Positions 53,004-61,710 of a stretch of DNA of 64,000 nucleotides are shown piece by piece. The notes under the pieces are model-generated. The model did not search any database and was not told the DNA's origin. It saw only the letters and a list, made by a program, of their open reading frames with translations. Position 1 is the stretch's first letter. Every line of letters begins with the position of its first letter. Source of the stretch: Methanomassiliicoccaceae archaeon (lineage in GTDB: Archaea > Thermoplasmatota > Thermoplasmata > Methanomassiliicoccales > Methanomethylophilaceae); NCBI GenBank assembly GCA_034928305.1, contig JAYFOZ010000003.1, positions 89,982 through 153,981 on the forward strand, read 5' to 3'. The position numbers and the translations under genes are program-made.

Positions 53004-54677
53004 TTACAGAGGTCGGTCCGCCTTTTGACGACGGTCGCTCAGCCTCAGCCCCTTATAGTTGAGAACATTCTCCGGACATTCGCGCTCGCACCTGCTGCAT
53101 GCGTATCCTCCGCAGAGGTCCGTGCGTATGTTTGCATAGTTCCCGTCGCTTTCCTTTGTGATCTTCATCGCATGCTCGGGGCAGATACGCTCGCACTTAC
53201 GACATGCGATGCATCCTTCGACCTTTCCTCTCAAAAGAGTTCCGGGATTCTCGAGCACATGTATTGGCGAATTCTCTGTATCGGGCAGGTCCCTCTCTGC
53301 ATAGCGCTTGACATCCGGGTCCTGTATAGGGTCCTTGATCGGGGGAAGGTCATAGACGTCCAGCATATTGTTGTACTCATTCATGGGCATTCCCTGGGCC
53401 CATATGGCATATTCGATAGAGTAGATGTCTTTGAAGACCTGGGCCGTGGCGAACATACAGTGGTCCGCTCTCAATTTATTGGCGAACTCCTTCAGATCGT
53501 CCATCGATATCTCGTCCATGGCGACCTTGCGCGCGAGGCCTATGGAAGTATTACCGAACTGAACGATCCTTTCTGCTCCGGGAACCACCATTCCGATAGC
53601 GAGCGCCTTCTTCGCATCGACGTAAAGGCCGGAAGCTCCAGACATATACGCCTTCTTGACATCGTCCGCCCAAAGACCAGCTTCATGAAGCAATGTCAGG
53701 AAACCTGCCCTCAGGGCCCCGATGGCCTTTCCGGCCTCTTCCACATCTTTTGAAGAGATATCTATGCCGTCCTGAAGATGGAGCTTGCAGTCGCGCGTCG
53801 TGATATTGGGCGGAACGATTATTCCGGACGTTAACCCGCAGTAGAGCGCAGCTACTACACCTGTGCCTGTGATTCCTGTCGCCTTGCCGGACATGGGTCC
53901 TTTCTTTACGACCTCTCCGGACAGAGGATCGATCGTATCGCCTTCTTTTGTGGCCATTGTTTCATCCAGAACGTAACATTTCCATCCTTTCGGCGTTATT
54001 TCAACGTCGCATATTGCGCCGGGGGAGGCGAGCATGCCCCTCTCGATCTCCTGTCCTTCCATCGCCGGTCCCGCCGCGGCAGACCCTGTTATTATCTTGC
54101 CTTCATATATCAGCGCCATTTCCGCGTTGGTTCCGTAATCTACTACCAGGCACGGCTCTTCCTCGTCGAGGACGTCTGTCATCATGAGCATGGCCATTGC
54201 ATCCGCCCCTATCTCGTGCCTTACCGCAGGAGGAATTATCACCCTGGCGTTCGGCATCCCCTCGAGACCTGCGTCCGTGGCGCTTAGCACCGCACCGTCT
54301 CTCTTGGGCGGGACTACTCCCAGGTCTTCGAGCATGTTCTTGCCTGCGTATGCCAGGTCCCTTATCTCAATGCCCTGGAACAGCGAAAGTTGGAAAGGGT
54401 TCCCGCACACACCTACTGATTCGACCTTGCTCAGGTCGATTTTAAGGGTCTTGAAAAGTGCGTTTATCGCTCCCCTCAGGAGGCCTGTCGCGGCATCTTC
54501 CCCGGATCTTATGGCGAAGTTTACGTGATCTATGACGTTCATTCCCGGTATCGGATGGCGCTGTGTTATGGAGGTCGCTACCGTCTCCTTTGTATCCATG
54601 TCGATCGCCTGGCAGCGGAGGCCGCTTGTCCCGATGTCTAATGCTATGCAGTATCTGGTCATATTCTCTACCTTCAT
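53004..54677 (-). CDS. ramA: Corrinoid-protein reductive activase
   Basis: 557 residues; ATG 54677 overlaps the pylD stop (a second in-frame ATG at 54662 starts MTRYCIALDIGTSG). N-terminal ASKHA-type ATPase region (IALDIGTSGLRCQAID, LVVDYGTNAEMALI) and C-terminal 2[4Fe-4S] domain with CIACRKCERICPEHAM near residue 488 and CGGYACSRCERECPE near 523. It uses ATP to reduce inactive Co(II) in MtmC, MtbC and MttC back to Co(I). Last gene of the pyl operon, so reactivation is co-expressed with Pyl decoding. Confidence 0.93.
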   Translation of the reverse strand: MKVENMTRYCIALDIGTSGLRCQAIDMDTKETVATSITQRHPIPGMNVIDHVNFAIRSGEDAATGLLRGAINALFKTLKIDLSKVESVGVCGNPFQLSLFQGIEIRDLAYAGKNMLEDLGVVPPKRDGAVLSATDAGLEGMPNARVIIPPAVRHEIGADAMAMLMMTDVLDEEEPCLVVDYGTNAEMALIYEGKIITGSAAAGPAMEGQEIERGMLASPGAICDVEITPKGWKCYVLDETMATKEGDTIDPLSGEVVKKGPMSGKATGITGTGVVAALYCGLTSGIIVPPNITTRDCKLHLQDGIDISSKDVEEAGKAIGALRAGFLTLLHEAGLWADDVKKAYMSGASGLYVDAKKALAIGMVVPGAERIVQFGNTSIGLARKVAMDEISMDDLKEFANKLRADHCMFATAQVFKDIYSIEYAIWAQGMPMNEYNNMLDVYDLPPIKDPIQDPDVKRYAERDLPDTENSPIHVLENPGTLLRGKVEGCIACRKCERICPEHAMKITKESDGNYANIRTDLCGGYACSRCERECPENVLNYKGLRLSDRRQKADRPL

Positions 54678-55480
54678 TTCCTAGAAGTCACGCACTCGGC
54701 CGCCATTACGGCGGTACCGATATCCAAAGGATCGTGTATTATCGTGTCAGCTTTATCAACGCCTTCGGCGTCGAAGCTGAACGGGACCCCGGGCGACGAT
54801 ATCACCGCACCTTCGATGACCAGGCGCCCCGGTATCAGTCCGGGCGATGCGTTCAAAATATATTTATGGGACGAAATCGCCTTCTCGATGCTGGCTATTG
54901 CTGTTGCACCATATTCTGATGCCAGCTTTTCTGCCTTTCCGATAAGTACGTCGGTTATGCTGACCGTCGCGCCTTTGGACGTCAGTATCCTCACCGCATC
55001 CGTTCCGACAAGACCGGCGCCGACTACCAGAACATTCTTGCCCTTCAGTCCGCCCGCCGCGCCGTCCAGCGCTTCTGCGTATCCGGCCGCGGTCGCGAAC
55101 GAGTTGTCTGAATACACTCCCGTCCTCCGGTTGTATGCTATATATCTGACATCATCGGCCGTAAACAGGATGTCCGCCTCCTTCTCGAGGGCCTCGTATA
55201 TGCCGTCGATGTCCGTCCTGGATGTCACAAAGCTCCTGAATCCCATGGACTCCAATATCGCGCTTACGCTCTGCGAGAATCCGCCGATGACCCCGAGCCC
55301 CGCCGTGATAGGGACCGATGCCGTGACATATTTTGAAAGGTCGTACTTTTCCGGGTCTTCGCCGATCGCTCTGAAAGCCAGTGTCTTGAGGTCCATTCCG
55401 ACCGCCTGACGGAGGTCCTCGCTGCGTTTCCTGGCCGTCCTCGGTATTTCGTCGATCATATCCTCGGTGAGCCTTGTCAT
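54674..55480 (-). CDS. pylD: Pyrrolysine synthase
   Basis: 268 residues, starting at ATG 55480, which shares one base with the pylC stop (TGATG); the longer frame upstream lies in pylC. N-terminal helical domain TRLTEDMIDEI, then the amino-acid-dehydrogenase-like Rossmann domain with VLVVGAGLVGTDAVRIL near residue 135, and ILNASPGLIPG. It oxidises L-lysine-N6-3R-methyl-D-ornithine, which cyclises spontaneously to pyrrolysine. Length matches known PylD (about 260). Confidence 0.95.
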   Translation of the reverse strand: MTRLTEDMIDEIPRTARKRSEDLRQAVGMDLKTLAFRAIGEDPEKYDLSKYVTASVPITAGLGVIGGFSQSVSAILESMGFRSFVTSRTDIDGIYEALEKEADILFTADDVRYIAYNRRTGVYSDNSFATAAGYAEALDGAAGGLKGKNVLVVGAGLVGTDAVRILTSKGATVSITDVLIGKAEKLASEYGATAIASIEKAISSHKYILNASPGLIPGRLVIEGAVISSPGVPFSFDAEGVDKADTIIHDPLDIGTAVMAAECVTSRK

Positions 55481-56640
55481 CAGACCAGCTCCGGGCTTCC
55501 GTCGTCGAATGCCTTCGCTTCTGATTCGCATATCATGCGATCGCGTACCGCCATGCGTTTTCTGTCGGCGTCTGCCTCGTCGCGCCCCTCCGTTATGACC
55601 GTAGCATGCCATTCCGCCTTTCCCGGCTCATAGTCGGTTATCATGCGGTCGGACCCGAACAACCCTGCGCATATCCGGGGGTTCCTTATGTGTCCGAACT
55701 CCTTTTCGCCGCTGGTGCTCAAGATGCCGTTTCTGAAGACGTAATGTTCATAGACGCCGGCCCTGCGGGTATTTTTTCCCGATGGAACTTTGCCCATCGC
55801 GCAGTCCGCAAGCTCCTTCAGCAGGTTGATTCCTGAACCGGCGTCTATCGCTGCGGGAGTCTGGCTGGGGATCCTTGCATCGATCTCGAGGACCCTCAGC
55901 CCTCTGGGGGTGTCGATGGCCTCCATATCCATCAAAGCTTTCAGATGCATCAGTTCGGCTGTCTTTCTGCAAACGTCCCTGAACATCTCGTCCTCCTCAT
56001 GAGAGATGATATCAGGGTTGCATCTTACCATCTTGCAGTCATATTTCCTGTCCAAGACAACTTCGGTCGTAACATATGCGCGTGCCTTCTCGCCGTTACC
56101 GATGGCCTCGATCGAAATACTCCTTCCCGATACAAATTCCTGAACGATAGGGACATCGTTGAGTTCGCTGACCTTTCTCAATCCGGCCTGACGTTCCTCT
56201 TCGTTTCTTGCCGCGGTTACGCCGACGCTCCCGCTCTGGCACGATGGTTTGACTATAACTGGGAAACCGCATTCGGGCCAAGGTCTCGGAAGAGGCACGC
56301 CCGCCTTGTCCATAAGTATATTTGAACGCTCTTTCGAGCAGGATATTTCATACGACTTCATGTCGAAAAGCAACGGTATCCCTGTGCCTTTGAGTTTCAG
56401 GTCCAATAGCTTGAGCAGGTCCAGCTCCTCGCATGCCGGGATCACTGCATCGCAGTCGGAGAATATCTTCATTGCCGAATCCGGGTCCTTGATAGGGTCC
56501 ATGACGTGAGCCTCGTCGGCAAGTGAAAGTGCCGGTGCATACGTTTTTCTGTCTATTACGACGGTCTCGTATCCCGCCCTCTTAGACAGATAGACCGCTT
56601 CCATGCCCTGGAGGGCACCGCCTACTATCGCAAGTCTCAT
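55480..56640 (-). CDS. pylC: 3-methyl-D-ornithine--L-lysine ligase
   Basis: 386 residues, ATP-grasp enzyme. RLAIVGGALQGMEAVYL at the N-terminus, the central ATP-grasp domain with FPVIVKPSCQSGSVGV near residue 128, VQEFVSGRSISIEAIG near 165, and MDMEAIDTPRGLRVLEIDARIPSQTP near 240, giving the metal-binding Glu and Asn-equivalent residues. It joins 3R-methyl-D-ornithine to the epsilon-amine of lysine. The ATG is one base after the pylB amber stop and uses GAGGAGG inside the pylB 3' end as ribosome binding site. Confidence 0.95.
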   Translation of the reverse strand: MRLAIVGGALQGMEAVYLSKRAGYETVVIDRKTYAPALSLADEAHVMDPIKDPDSAMKIFSDCDAVIPACEELDLLKLLDLKLKGTGIPLLFDMKSYEISCSKERSNILMDKAGVPLPRPWPECGFPVIVKPSCQSGSVGVTAARNEEERQAGLRKVSELNDVPIVQEFVSGRSISIEAIGNGEKARAYVTTEVVLDRKYDCKMVRCNPDIISHEEDEMFRDVCRKTAELMHLKALMDMEAIDTPRGLRVLEIDARIPSQTPAAIDAGSGINLLKELADCAMGKVPSGKNTRRAGVYEHYVFRNGILSTSGEKEFGHIRNPRICAGLFGSDRMITDYEPGKAEWHATVITEGRDEADADRKRMAVRDRMICESEAKAFDDGSPELV

Positions 56641-56641
56641 C

Positions 56642-57697
56642 CTAGTGCCTCCTCAGCTCCGCCTTCTTGCCGTCCATGAACGACTGGAACTCGGCGTTGG
56701 TCGCAGGGCGCTTGCCGATGTCGTCAAGAATTTTGAACACATTGTCGACGGAACGGTTTCCGTTCTCTATGTCCAGTTCATGCTGTGCCACGCCGGCGAG
56801 TTTTCTGTTCGGGGGGACGATGGATGTTATCAGATTTGCGCCCGCATTTAGCCTGTCGACCATGCCCGATATACCTTCGACATCCAATGTTGCCGGAATT
56901 ATACGGTCAGGATACATTATCCTCATTATCGCAATGGACAGGAGCTCGTTCGTCGAGTCGGTCGCGTTAAGCGTTTTCATGGGAGTGCCCTCCTGGGGAA
57001 CAAATGTCATAGCCCTTATCTGCTCGCAACCCTGCGGCCCCATCCTCATAACGAAATCGGCACGGTCATCGACAGATTCTCCAAGCCCTACCATCATTCC
57101 GTCCTCGGTCAGCATACCTGATTCTTTGGCCCATCTCCTGACATCGATACGTGTCTGATAGTCCTGCTCCAATCTGAGCTTCTTGAAGAGTTCCAGATTG
57201 TATGTTTCTTGATAGCATGCATACCAGTCGGCCCCTGCCTCCTTCATCTTAGGGAACGTTGCCTTGGGCACCGCGCCCGGCGATACCATTATCCCGATAT
57301 CTACCGCATCTCTTACGGATTGAATGACATTTATCAATCTGGCACATTCGTCCTTGTACATCACGGGGTCCTCGCCCATCGTGAGATCGGCCAGATTTAT
57401 GCCTGCATCCCTCAGATTTTCAGAGAGCTCGACTATCTCCTCCGTGGACTTTCTGTACCTCTCCAGTCCGCTGGTCCTCCTGAAATAGCAGAACGAGCAG
57501 TTGTTTTTGCAATATGTGGAAAAGTAAACGAAACCGTAAGTGAATATCTTCTTACCGTATTCCCTGTCTCTTATGTTTCGGGCGGTCTCGAAGAGGATTT
57601 CTTGTTCTTTCGCATCCGCGTTAAAAAGCCTTACAACATCGTCGTAAGTAAGCCCCTCCCCGGCCGCTGACCTGTCTAATATTTCCTGTACATCCGT
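56642..57697 (-). CDS. pylB: 3-methylornithine synthase, probable ACG start and amber stop
   Basis: 351 residues from ACG 57697, matching the known length of about 350. Radical SAM enzyme that converts lysine to 3-methyl-D-ornithine. Cluster motif YCKNNCSFCYF near residue 70, DLTMGEDP near 113, ISPGAVP-like VSPGAVPKATF near 145, FVPQEGTP near 228, LDVEGISGMVDRLNAGAN near 265. The first ATG, GTG or TTG in frame is past the Cys motif, so none can be the start. The in-frame pylS TGA is followed by GGTGAT, TTT, ACG. The stop is TAG (56642-56644), unique among ordinary genes here; readthrough would add Pyl plus 19 residues. Confidence 0.92.
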   Translation of the reverse strand, partial: TDVQEILDRSAAGEGLTYDDVVRLFNADAKEQEILFETARNIRDREYGKKIFTYGFVYFSTYCKNNCSFCYFRRTSGLERYRKSTEEIVELSENLRDAGINLADLTMGEDPVMYKDECARLINVIQSVRDAVDIGIMVSPGAVPKATFPKMKEAGADWYACYQETYNLELFKKLRLEQDYQTRIDVRRWAKESGMLTEDGMMVGLGESVDDRADFVMRMGPQGCEQIRAMTFVPQEGTPMKTLNATDSTNELLSIAIMRIMYPDRIIPATLDVEGISGMVDRLNAGANLITSIVPPNRKLAGVAQHELDIENGNRSVDNVFKILDDIGKRPATNAEFQSFMDGKKAELRRH

Positions 57698-57706
57698 AAA
57701 ATCACC

Positions 57707-58531
57707 TCAGTCTATTTTGCGTCCGTTCATATATGTCAGGCTGCGCCCGGTCTTACGTACGCTGTTCTTTCCGTTTTTCATGGCCAAGAGACGTTCGAGG
57801 CCGAAGCCTATCCCGCACCATGGCTCGTGAATATCGTGTGCCGCATCCAAGATGTGCGGCCCGACGGCGCCCGATGCCACCTCTACGCCATCGACCTCTA
57901 CGTCAAGCGTTTCCACGTAGACGTCCGATTCCTCGCGTGCCGTCTCGTACTTCATCCCTACAGTGTCCATCACAATATCGATGAACTCTCTGAGATCGGC
58001 CACCGGATCTTCTATCTGCCCCTGCTCGACGAGATTCAGCATCGTGAATTCTTCCAGGTGCCTTCCGCTGTGGGATTCTTTTCTGAAGCACGATCCTATC
58101 TCGAAGAACCTTATCGTATCGTCGGTGTGGTCTCGAAGCTTCCTCATGTAATAGTAAAGATTGGGTGCCAGCATCGGCCTGAGGCACCTCTTGCTGTCTA
58201 TGAAGAAAACTTGCCTGTAGAGCGGGTGGTCTTCTGTTATAGTCATCTTGGCCAGCGCTGCCTTGGATATTATCGTGGGAGTCCTCACTTCGACGAATCC
58301 GGCATCCATCAGCGCCTTGCTGAGCTCCCTCTCCAACTGGACGAGGTCGTGCCCGCGCGGATTTGAAACCATATCCTTGATAGCGGCATCGTTGGCAGAC
58401 ATCTCGGCCGCCATAAGTTTGGTGAAGGAGATGTCCCTCTCGGCTGCGTCAGAAAATTCTGAAAGGTCAACAGGGCCGTCGCCGTACTCTCTGAGCTTTT
58501 GTATTTGCGATTCTGTGTAGCGAACGACCAT
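57707..58531 (-). CDS. pylS: Pyrrolysyl-tRNA synthetase lacking the N-terminal domain
   Basis: 274 residues, the catalytic class II core only, as in Methanomassiliicoccales. It starts MVVRYTESQIQKLREYGDG, parallel to M. alvus PylS. Motif 2 GSCFRKESHSGRHLEEFTMLNLVE near residue 145, the tyrosine-lid equivalent in ESDVYVETLDV near 205, VGPHILDAAHDIHEPW near 228, motif 3 GIGFGLERLL near 245. Binding-pocket Asn and hydrophobic residues in FTMLNL fit pyrrolysine. No pylSn gene is in the window. ATG is 22 bases past the tRNA-Pyl 3' end. Confidence 0.96.
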   Translation of the reverse strand: MVVRYTESQIQKLREYGDGPVDLSEFSDAAERDISFTKLMAAEMSANDAAIKDMVSNPRGHDLVQLERELSKALMDAGFVEVRTPTIISKAALAKMTITEDHPLYRQVFFIDSKRCLRPMLAPNLYYYMRKLRDHTDDTIRFFEIGSCFRKESHSGRHLEEFTMLNLVEQGQIEDPVADLREFIDIVMDTVGMKYETAREESDVYVETLDVEVDGVEVASGAVGPHILDAAHDIHEPWCGIGFGLERLLAMKNGKNSVRKTGRSLTYMNGRKID

Positions 58532-58552
58532 TTGATCACTTTATTCCGTTGA

Positions 58553-58623
58553 TGGCGAGAGACCGGGGTGTCGATCCCCGCTAGCGAGGCTCTAGAGGCC
58601 AGCTGGTCGCCGGACCGTCCCCC
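58553..58623 (-). tRNA. pylT: tRNA-Pyl (CUA anticodon)
   Basis: 71 bases including an encoded CCA (58553-58555). The acceptor stem GGGGGAC pairs with GTCTCTC (two G-U pairs), discriminator G. It has no bases between acceptor and D stem, and a tiny D arm GGTC-CGGC-GACC with a 4-base loop. The anticodon loop is CTCTAGA with CTA at 58595-58593. The anticodon stem is three pairs, a 1x2 internal loop and three pairs. The T arm is CGGGG-ATCGACA-CCCCG. This closely follows M. alvus tRNA-Pyl. It lies directly before pylS, presumably as one transcript. Confidence 0.96.
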
Positions 58624-58645
58624 ACGCGCAAGTAGTTTACCTGTA

Positions 58646-58658
58646 AACATATAATAAC
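58646..58658 (-). promoter_or_regulatory. TATA box for pylT-pylSBCD-ramA
   Basis: The minus strand reads TTATTATATGTTT, with its centre about 29 bases before the first base of tRNA-Pyl, the normal archaeal distance. No other promoter-like element is seen until ramA, as the downstream genes overlap or abut. Confidence 0.6.
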
Positions 58659-58763
58659 TATCTAAACTATTGCATTTGTCCATCTAATTGTATTTGAACT
58701 TATGCATTCCAATATTAATAAAATGCGATGTGCCAGCTACAAAGAATGAAATCTTTTGCGGCT

Positions 58764-60152
58764 TCAATATATGCTCATATCCAGGCCGCAACGGCCCATA
58801 GTGCGGACTGCCCTGTTGTATACGTTGATGTAATCATCGGTAGGGAGTATCGTGTTAACATCATAGCATTCCTGAAACCGCTTTCCCGCCGGCGCATGGG
58901 AAAAGTCCCGTTCATAGAGGCCGACCAGTTTTTTTAGAACTTCATTCACTTCGGCCACGTCCATACCTGCCGTGGAACCGGCGACCTCCCCCATCATCCT
59001 GGCCTCCATTCCGGTAGTCCTGTCCTGAGTGACCCCTTTTGATGAAGCCACACCGGAGATCAATTCCCTGCCCGACGCAGTATCGGTCATTGACTGTGCG
59101 GCCGTTTCCAGCAGGCACATCTCTGTACAGGGCCCTGCCAAGGTGTAGTACTGGTTACCAAGCAGTAGATTGGTGTTTTTGTCCAATGCCGCGCAAGCGT
59201 GGGCCGCGATCTGCAGAGTCTCCCTGGTCGTAGTGGTCCCCCATCTGATATGAATCGGACCGTCCAGATGTATATCGCAGTTGAACAGCGCAAAAGAAGC
59301 TATCATTGTTGCCACATCGCATATGGCCGTCTCCTCCTTACCGCCGGAATAACCGCCGAAGATCGGCATCTGCTCCATCATTATCACATCACCGTTGGCG
59401 ACCCAGCCGGCTATCATGTTCAGACCGGACATGTCTATTTTAAGCTCGTTGAGCTGGGATACCTCATGTGCGTCGTGGGGTTTGAGCCCGAACTTTGTTA
59501 GGTCCGAACAAAGTCGTCCCGCGGTGGACAAGGGAGTCTCCGGGCCCTATATGCCGAGCCCGGGCCTGCCCGCCATATTGGCAGCCTCTCTTACGAATCC
59601 TATCTCTGCCAATGTGGCACGTATCTCCCAGGGAGTGTTTGTGATCGAAGGATGTTTTTTGATGGTGTTCAAGACGCCGCTCACCAGCACATCGACCGTT
59701 GCTTCCTGTGCATAGGACTGCATCATAGGTACGAAAATATCTTCCGATACAGGAGCGCCCGTCGGACCTCCTTCGATGATCGGAGGTGTACTAGGATTGC
59801 CGCGCCTGGGTACGCAGGAGACCTCTTCTTTGCCGGATCCCAGCTTGATACTTTTTGGCGACCGTCTTATTCCCTCGTATACCTCTTCTTCGGATATCTG
59901 CAGTGCCCTTCCGATATCGGTATTATAGAATCCGGTCGTGCAAAGCATCTCCACTCCGGCCTGGAATAGTCTGTCGCAGAGATCGTCATCATCGGGAATT
60001 ATATCGTCAGAGAAATTGATATCGTATTTTTCTCTCATTGCCATGGCGTTCGTCGGCACTATAACGTAGTCCCAGCTGTCCTCTCGCACCCTTTTGCCAT
60101 TATGGAAACGGTCATAGGAGTCGTAGACGTCCAAGTATTTTTTTGCAACCAT
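58764..60152 (-). CDS. mtmB: Monomethylamine methyltransferase, copy 2 (pyrrolysine protein)
   Basis: 462 residues when the in-frame TAG at 59547-59549 is read as pyrrolysine (residue 202, the known position). Before the amber: DSYDRFHNGKRVREDSWD, IIEGGPTGAPVSEDIF, MAGRPGLGI. After it: GPETPLSTAG, HEVSQLNELKIDMSG, EQMPIFGGYSGG, DGPIHIRWGTTTTRET, GPCTEMCLLE, SGREL and ATTGMEARMMGEVAG-like. It transfers the methyl of monomethylamine to a corrinoid protein. Clearly diverged from copy 1, with its own TATA box about 92 bases upstream of the start region. It lies just before pylT. Confidence 0.93.
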
Positions 60153-60267
60153 GAATATGCGCCCTTATATCCTGCCGATTACTTTAACATACTGTTAAGG
60201 GGGCCCGCCCGAAGCGGAGGAAAAACAACTTAGCAGCCCGGGCAGGCATATGTGCCAGATTTGGCAA

Positions 60268-60279
60268 TTATATAAAAAT
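60268..60279 (-). promoter_or_regulatory. TATA box for mtmB copy 2
   Basis: The minus strand reads TTTTTATATAAT in the gap between the two mtmB genes. If used, the leader is about 90 bases and contains GC-rich inverted segments (GGCAGGCATATGTGCC on the plus strand). Copy 2 may therefore be controlled separately from mttBC-mtmB. Confidence 0.5.
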
Positions 60280-60319
60280 GTTTCCAGGCACGGGGCCTGT
60301 AAGATGTTTAGGTTCGAAA

Positions 60320-61705
60320 TCAGTGCTTTATATCGAGTCCGAAGTCCCTGAGTGCCTTGACGGCGCCGTCGTACACCTGGAGGTACTCGGCGGTCGGTCT
60401 GACCGTAAGTACGTCGTAGCACTCCTGGAAGGTCTTTCCGGCGGGTGCACTGGTGTATTTGGCCTCGTATGTGGGCACGATCTTGGCGAGGATCTCATTG
60501 AGGTCCGAGACCTTCATGCCGGCGGCCGCTCTCGCTGCCTCTCCCATGATCCTGGCTTCCATTCCGGTGGTCTTGTCCTGGACGACACCTTTTGCGGCGG
60601 CGGATCCGGACAGGAGCTCCCTACCGGAGCCGGTATCGGAGATCGCCTGTGCGGCGGTCTCGATCAGGCACATCTCCGTGCATGGTCCGGCCATAGGATA
60701 GTACTGGTTAGCCAGGAGCAGGTCGGTGTTGGCATCGATTGCTGCTGCTGCGTGGGCTGCGATCTGCAGGGTCTCTTTCGAGGTCGTGGTTCCCCATCTG
60801 ATATGGATGGGTCCGTCCAGGTGGAAGTTTCCGCTGAACAGTGCGAACGATGCAAGTGTGGTCGCAACGTCGCATATCGCGGTCTCTTCGATCCCGCCGC
60901 AGTATCCGCCGAAGATCGGCATCTGCTCGACCATTATGGTGTCGCCTTCGGTGGTCCATCCGGCCAGCATGTTTAGGCCGCACATGTCCATCTTAAGCTC
61001 GTTGAGTTGCGAGCACTCGTGCGCGTCGGTTATCCTGTGGCCGGCATTGGTCATGTCGGCTGCGAGGCGTCCTGCCTCGGACAACGGGGTCTCGGGTCCC
61101 TAGACACCTAGTCCGGGCCTTCCGGCCCTGATGCGTGCCTCTTTCGTGGCACGGAGCTCCGCCATGGTTGCACGAATTTCATACGGGGTGTTGGTCTTGG
61201 CCTTCTTGCCCTCGATGGATGTGTATACACCATTGACGAGATTGTCGATGATTCCTTCCTGGGCGTATGACTGCATGACCTGTACGAACACTTCCTCCGA
61301 TATGGGGGATCCGGTGGGACCTCCCTGGATGATGGGCTTTACAGGGCTGTTGCCGTGCCTGGGGTAGAACCTTGCGATGTCCCTCCCCTCTCCGAGGATC
61401 AGTTTGGTGGGAGTCTTCTTAATGCCTTCCCAGACTTCCTCTTCGGTAACTTTCATGACACGTCCGAGGTCCTGGCAATAGTAGCCTGTGTCCACGAGCA
61501 TCTCGAGTCCCGCGTAGAACAGATTGTTCATCGTCTCCTTGTCCTCAGGGATGGTCTCCTTGCCGAAGTTGAGCTTGTACTTGTTCTTCAGCTTGGTCGC
61601 ATTCTGAGGGATGACGGTGTAGTCCCACTCGGATTCGGGCACCTTCTTGCCTTTGATGAACCTGTCGTAAACGTCGCAGACTGTCAGAGGTCTTGTCGCT
61701 GCCAT
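60320..61705 (-). CDS. mtmB: Monomethylamine methyltransferase, copy 1 (pyrrolysine protein)
   Basis: 461 residues with the in-frame TAG at 61100-61102 read as pyrrolysine (residue 202). Before it: VYDRFIKGKKVPESEWD, PIIQGGPTGSPISEEVF, RAGRPGLGV. After it: GPETPLSEAG, HECSQLNELKMDMCG, EQMPIFGGYCGG, DGPIHIRWGTTTSKET, GPCTEMCLIE. The continuous match on both sides of the amber codon in one frame shows it is decoded, not a nonsense mutation. Six bases after mttC, ribosome binding site GGAGTGA. Its own corrinoid protein gene (mtmC) is not adjacent in this window. Confidence 0.95.
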
Positions 61706-61710
61706 TCAAA

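Noticed and set aside
57707..57709. Readthrough of the pylS TGA to make a PylS-PylB fusion
   Set aside because: TGA is the common stop here, a perfect GGTGAT site follows at once, and starting at ACG yields normal PylB length; the cbiH-cbiC junction would need the same odd readthrough.
61100..61102. Amber codon splitting mtmB (and those at 59547-59549 and 62841-62843) as nonsense mutations
   Set aside because: All three lie at the known pyrrolysine position, homology continues in the same frame on both sides, and a full pyl operon is adjacent.
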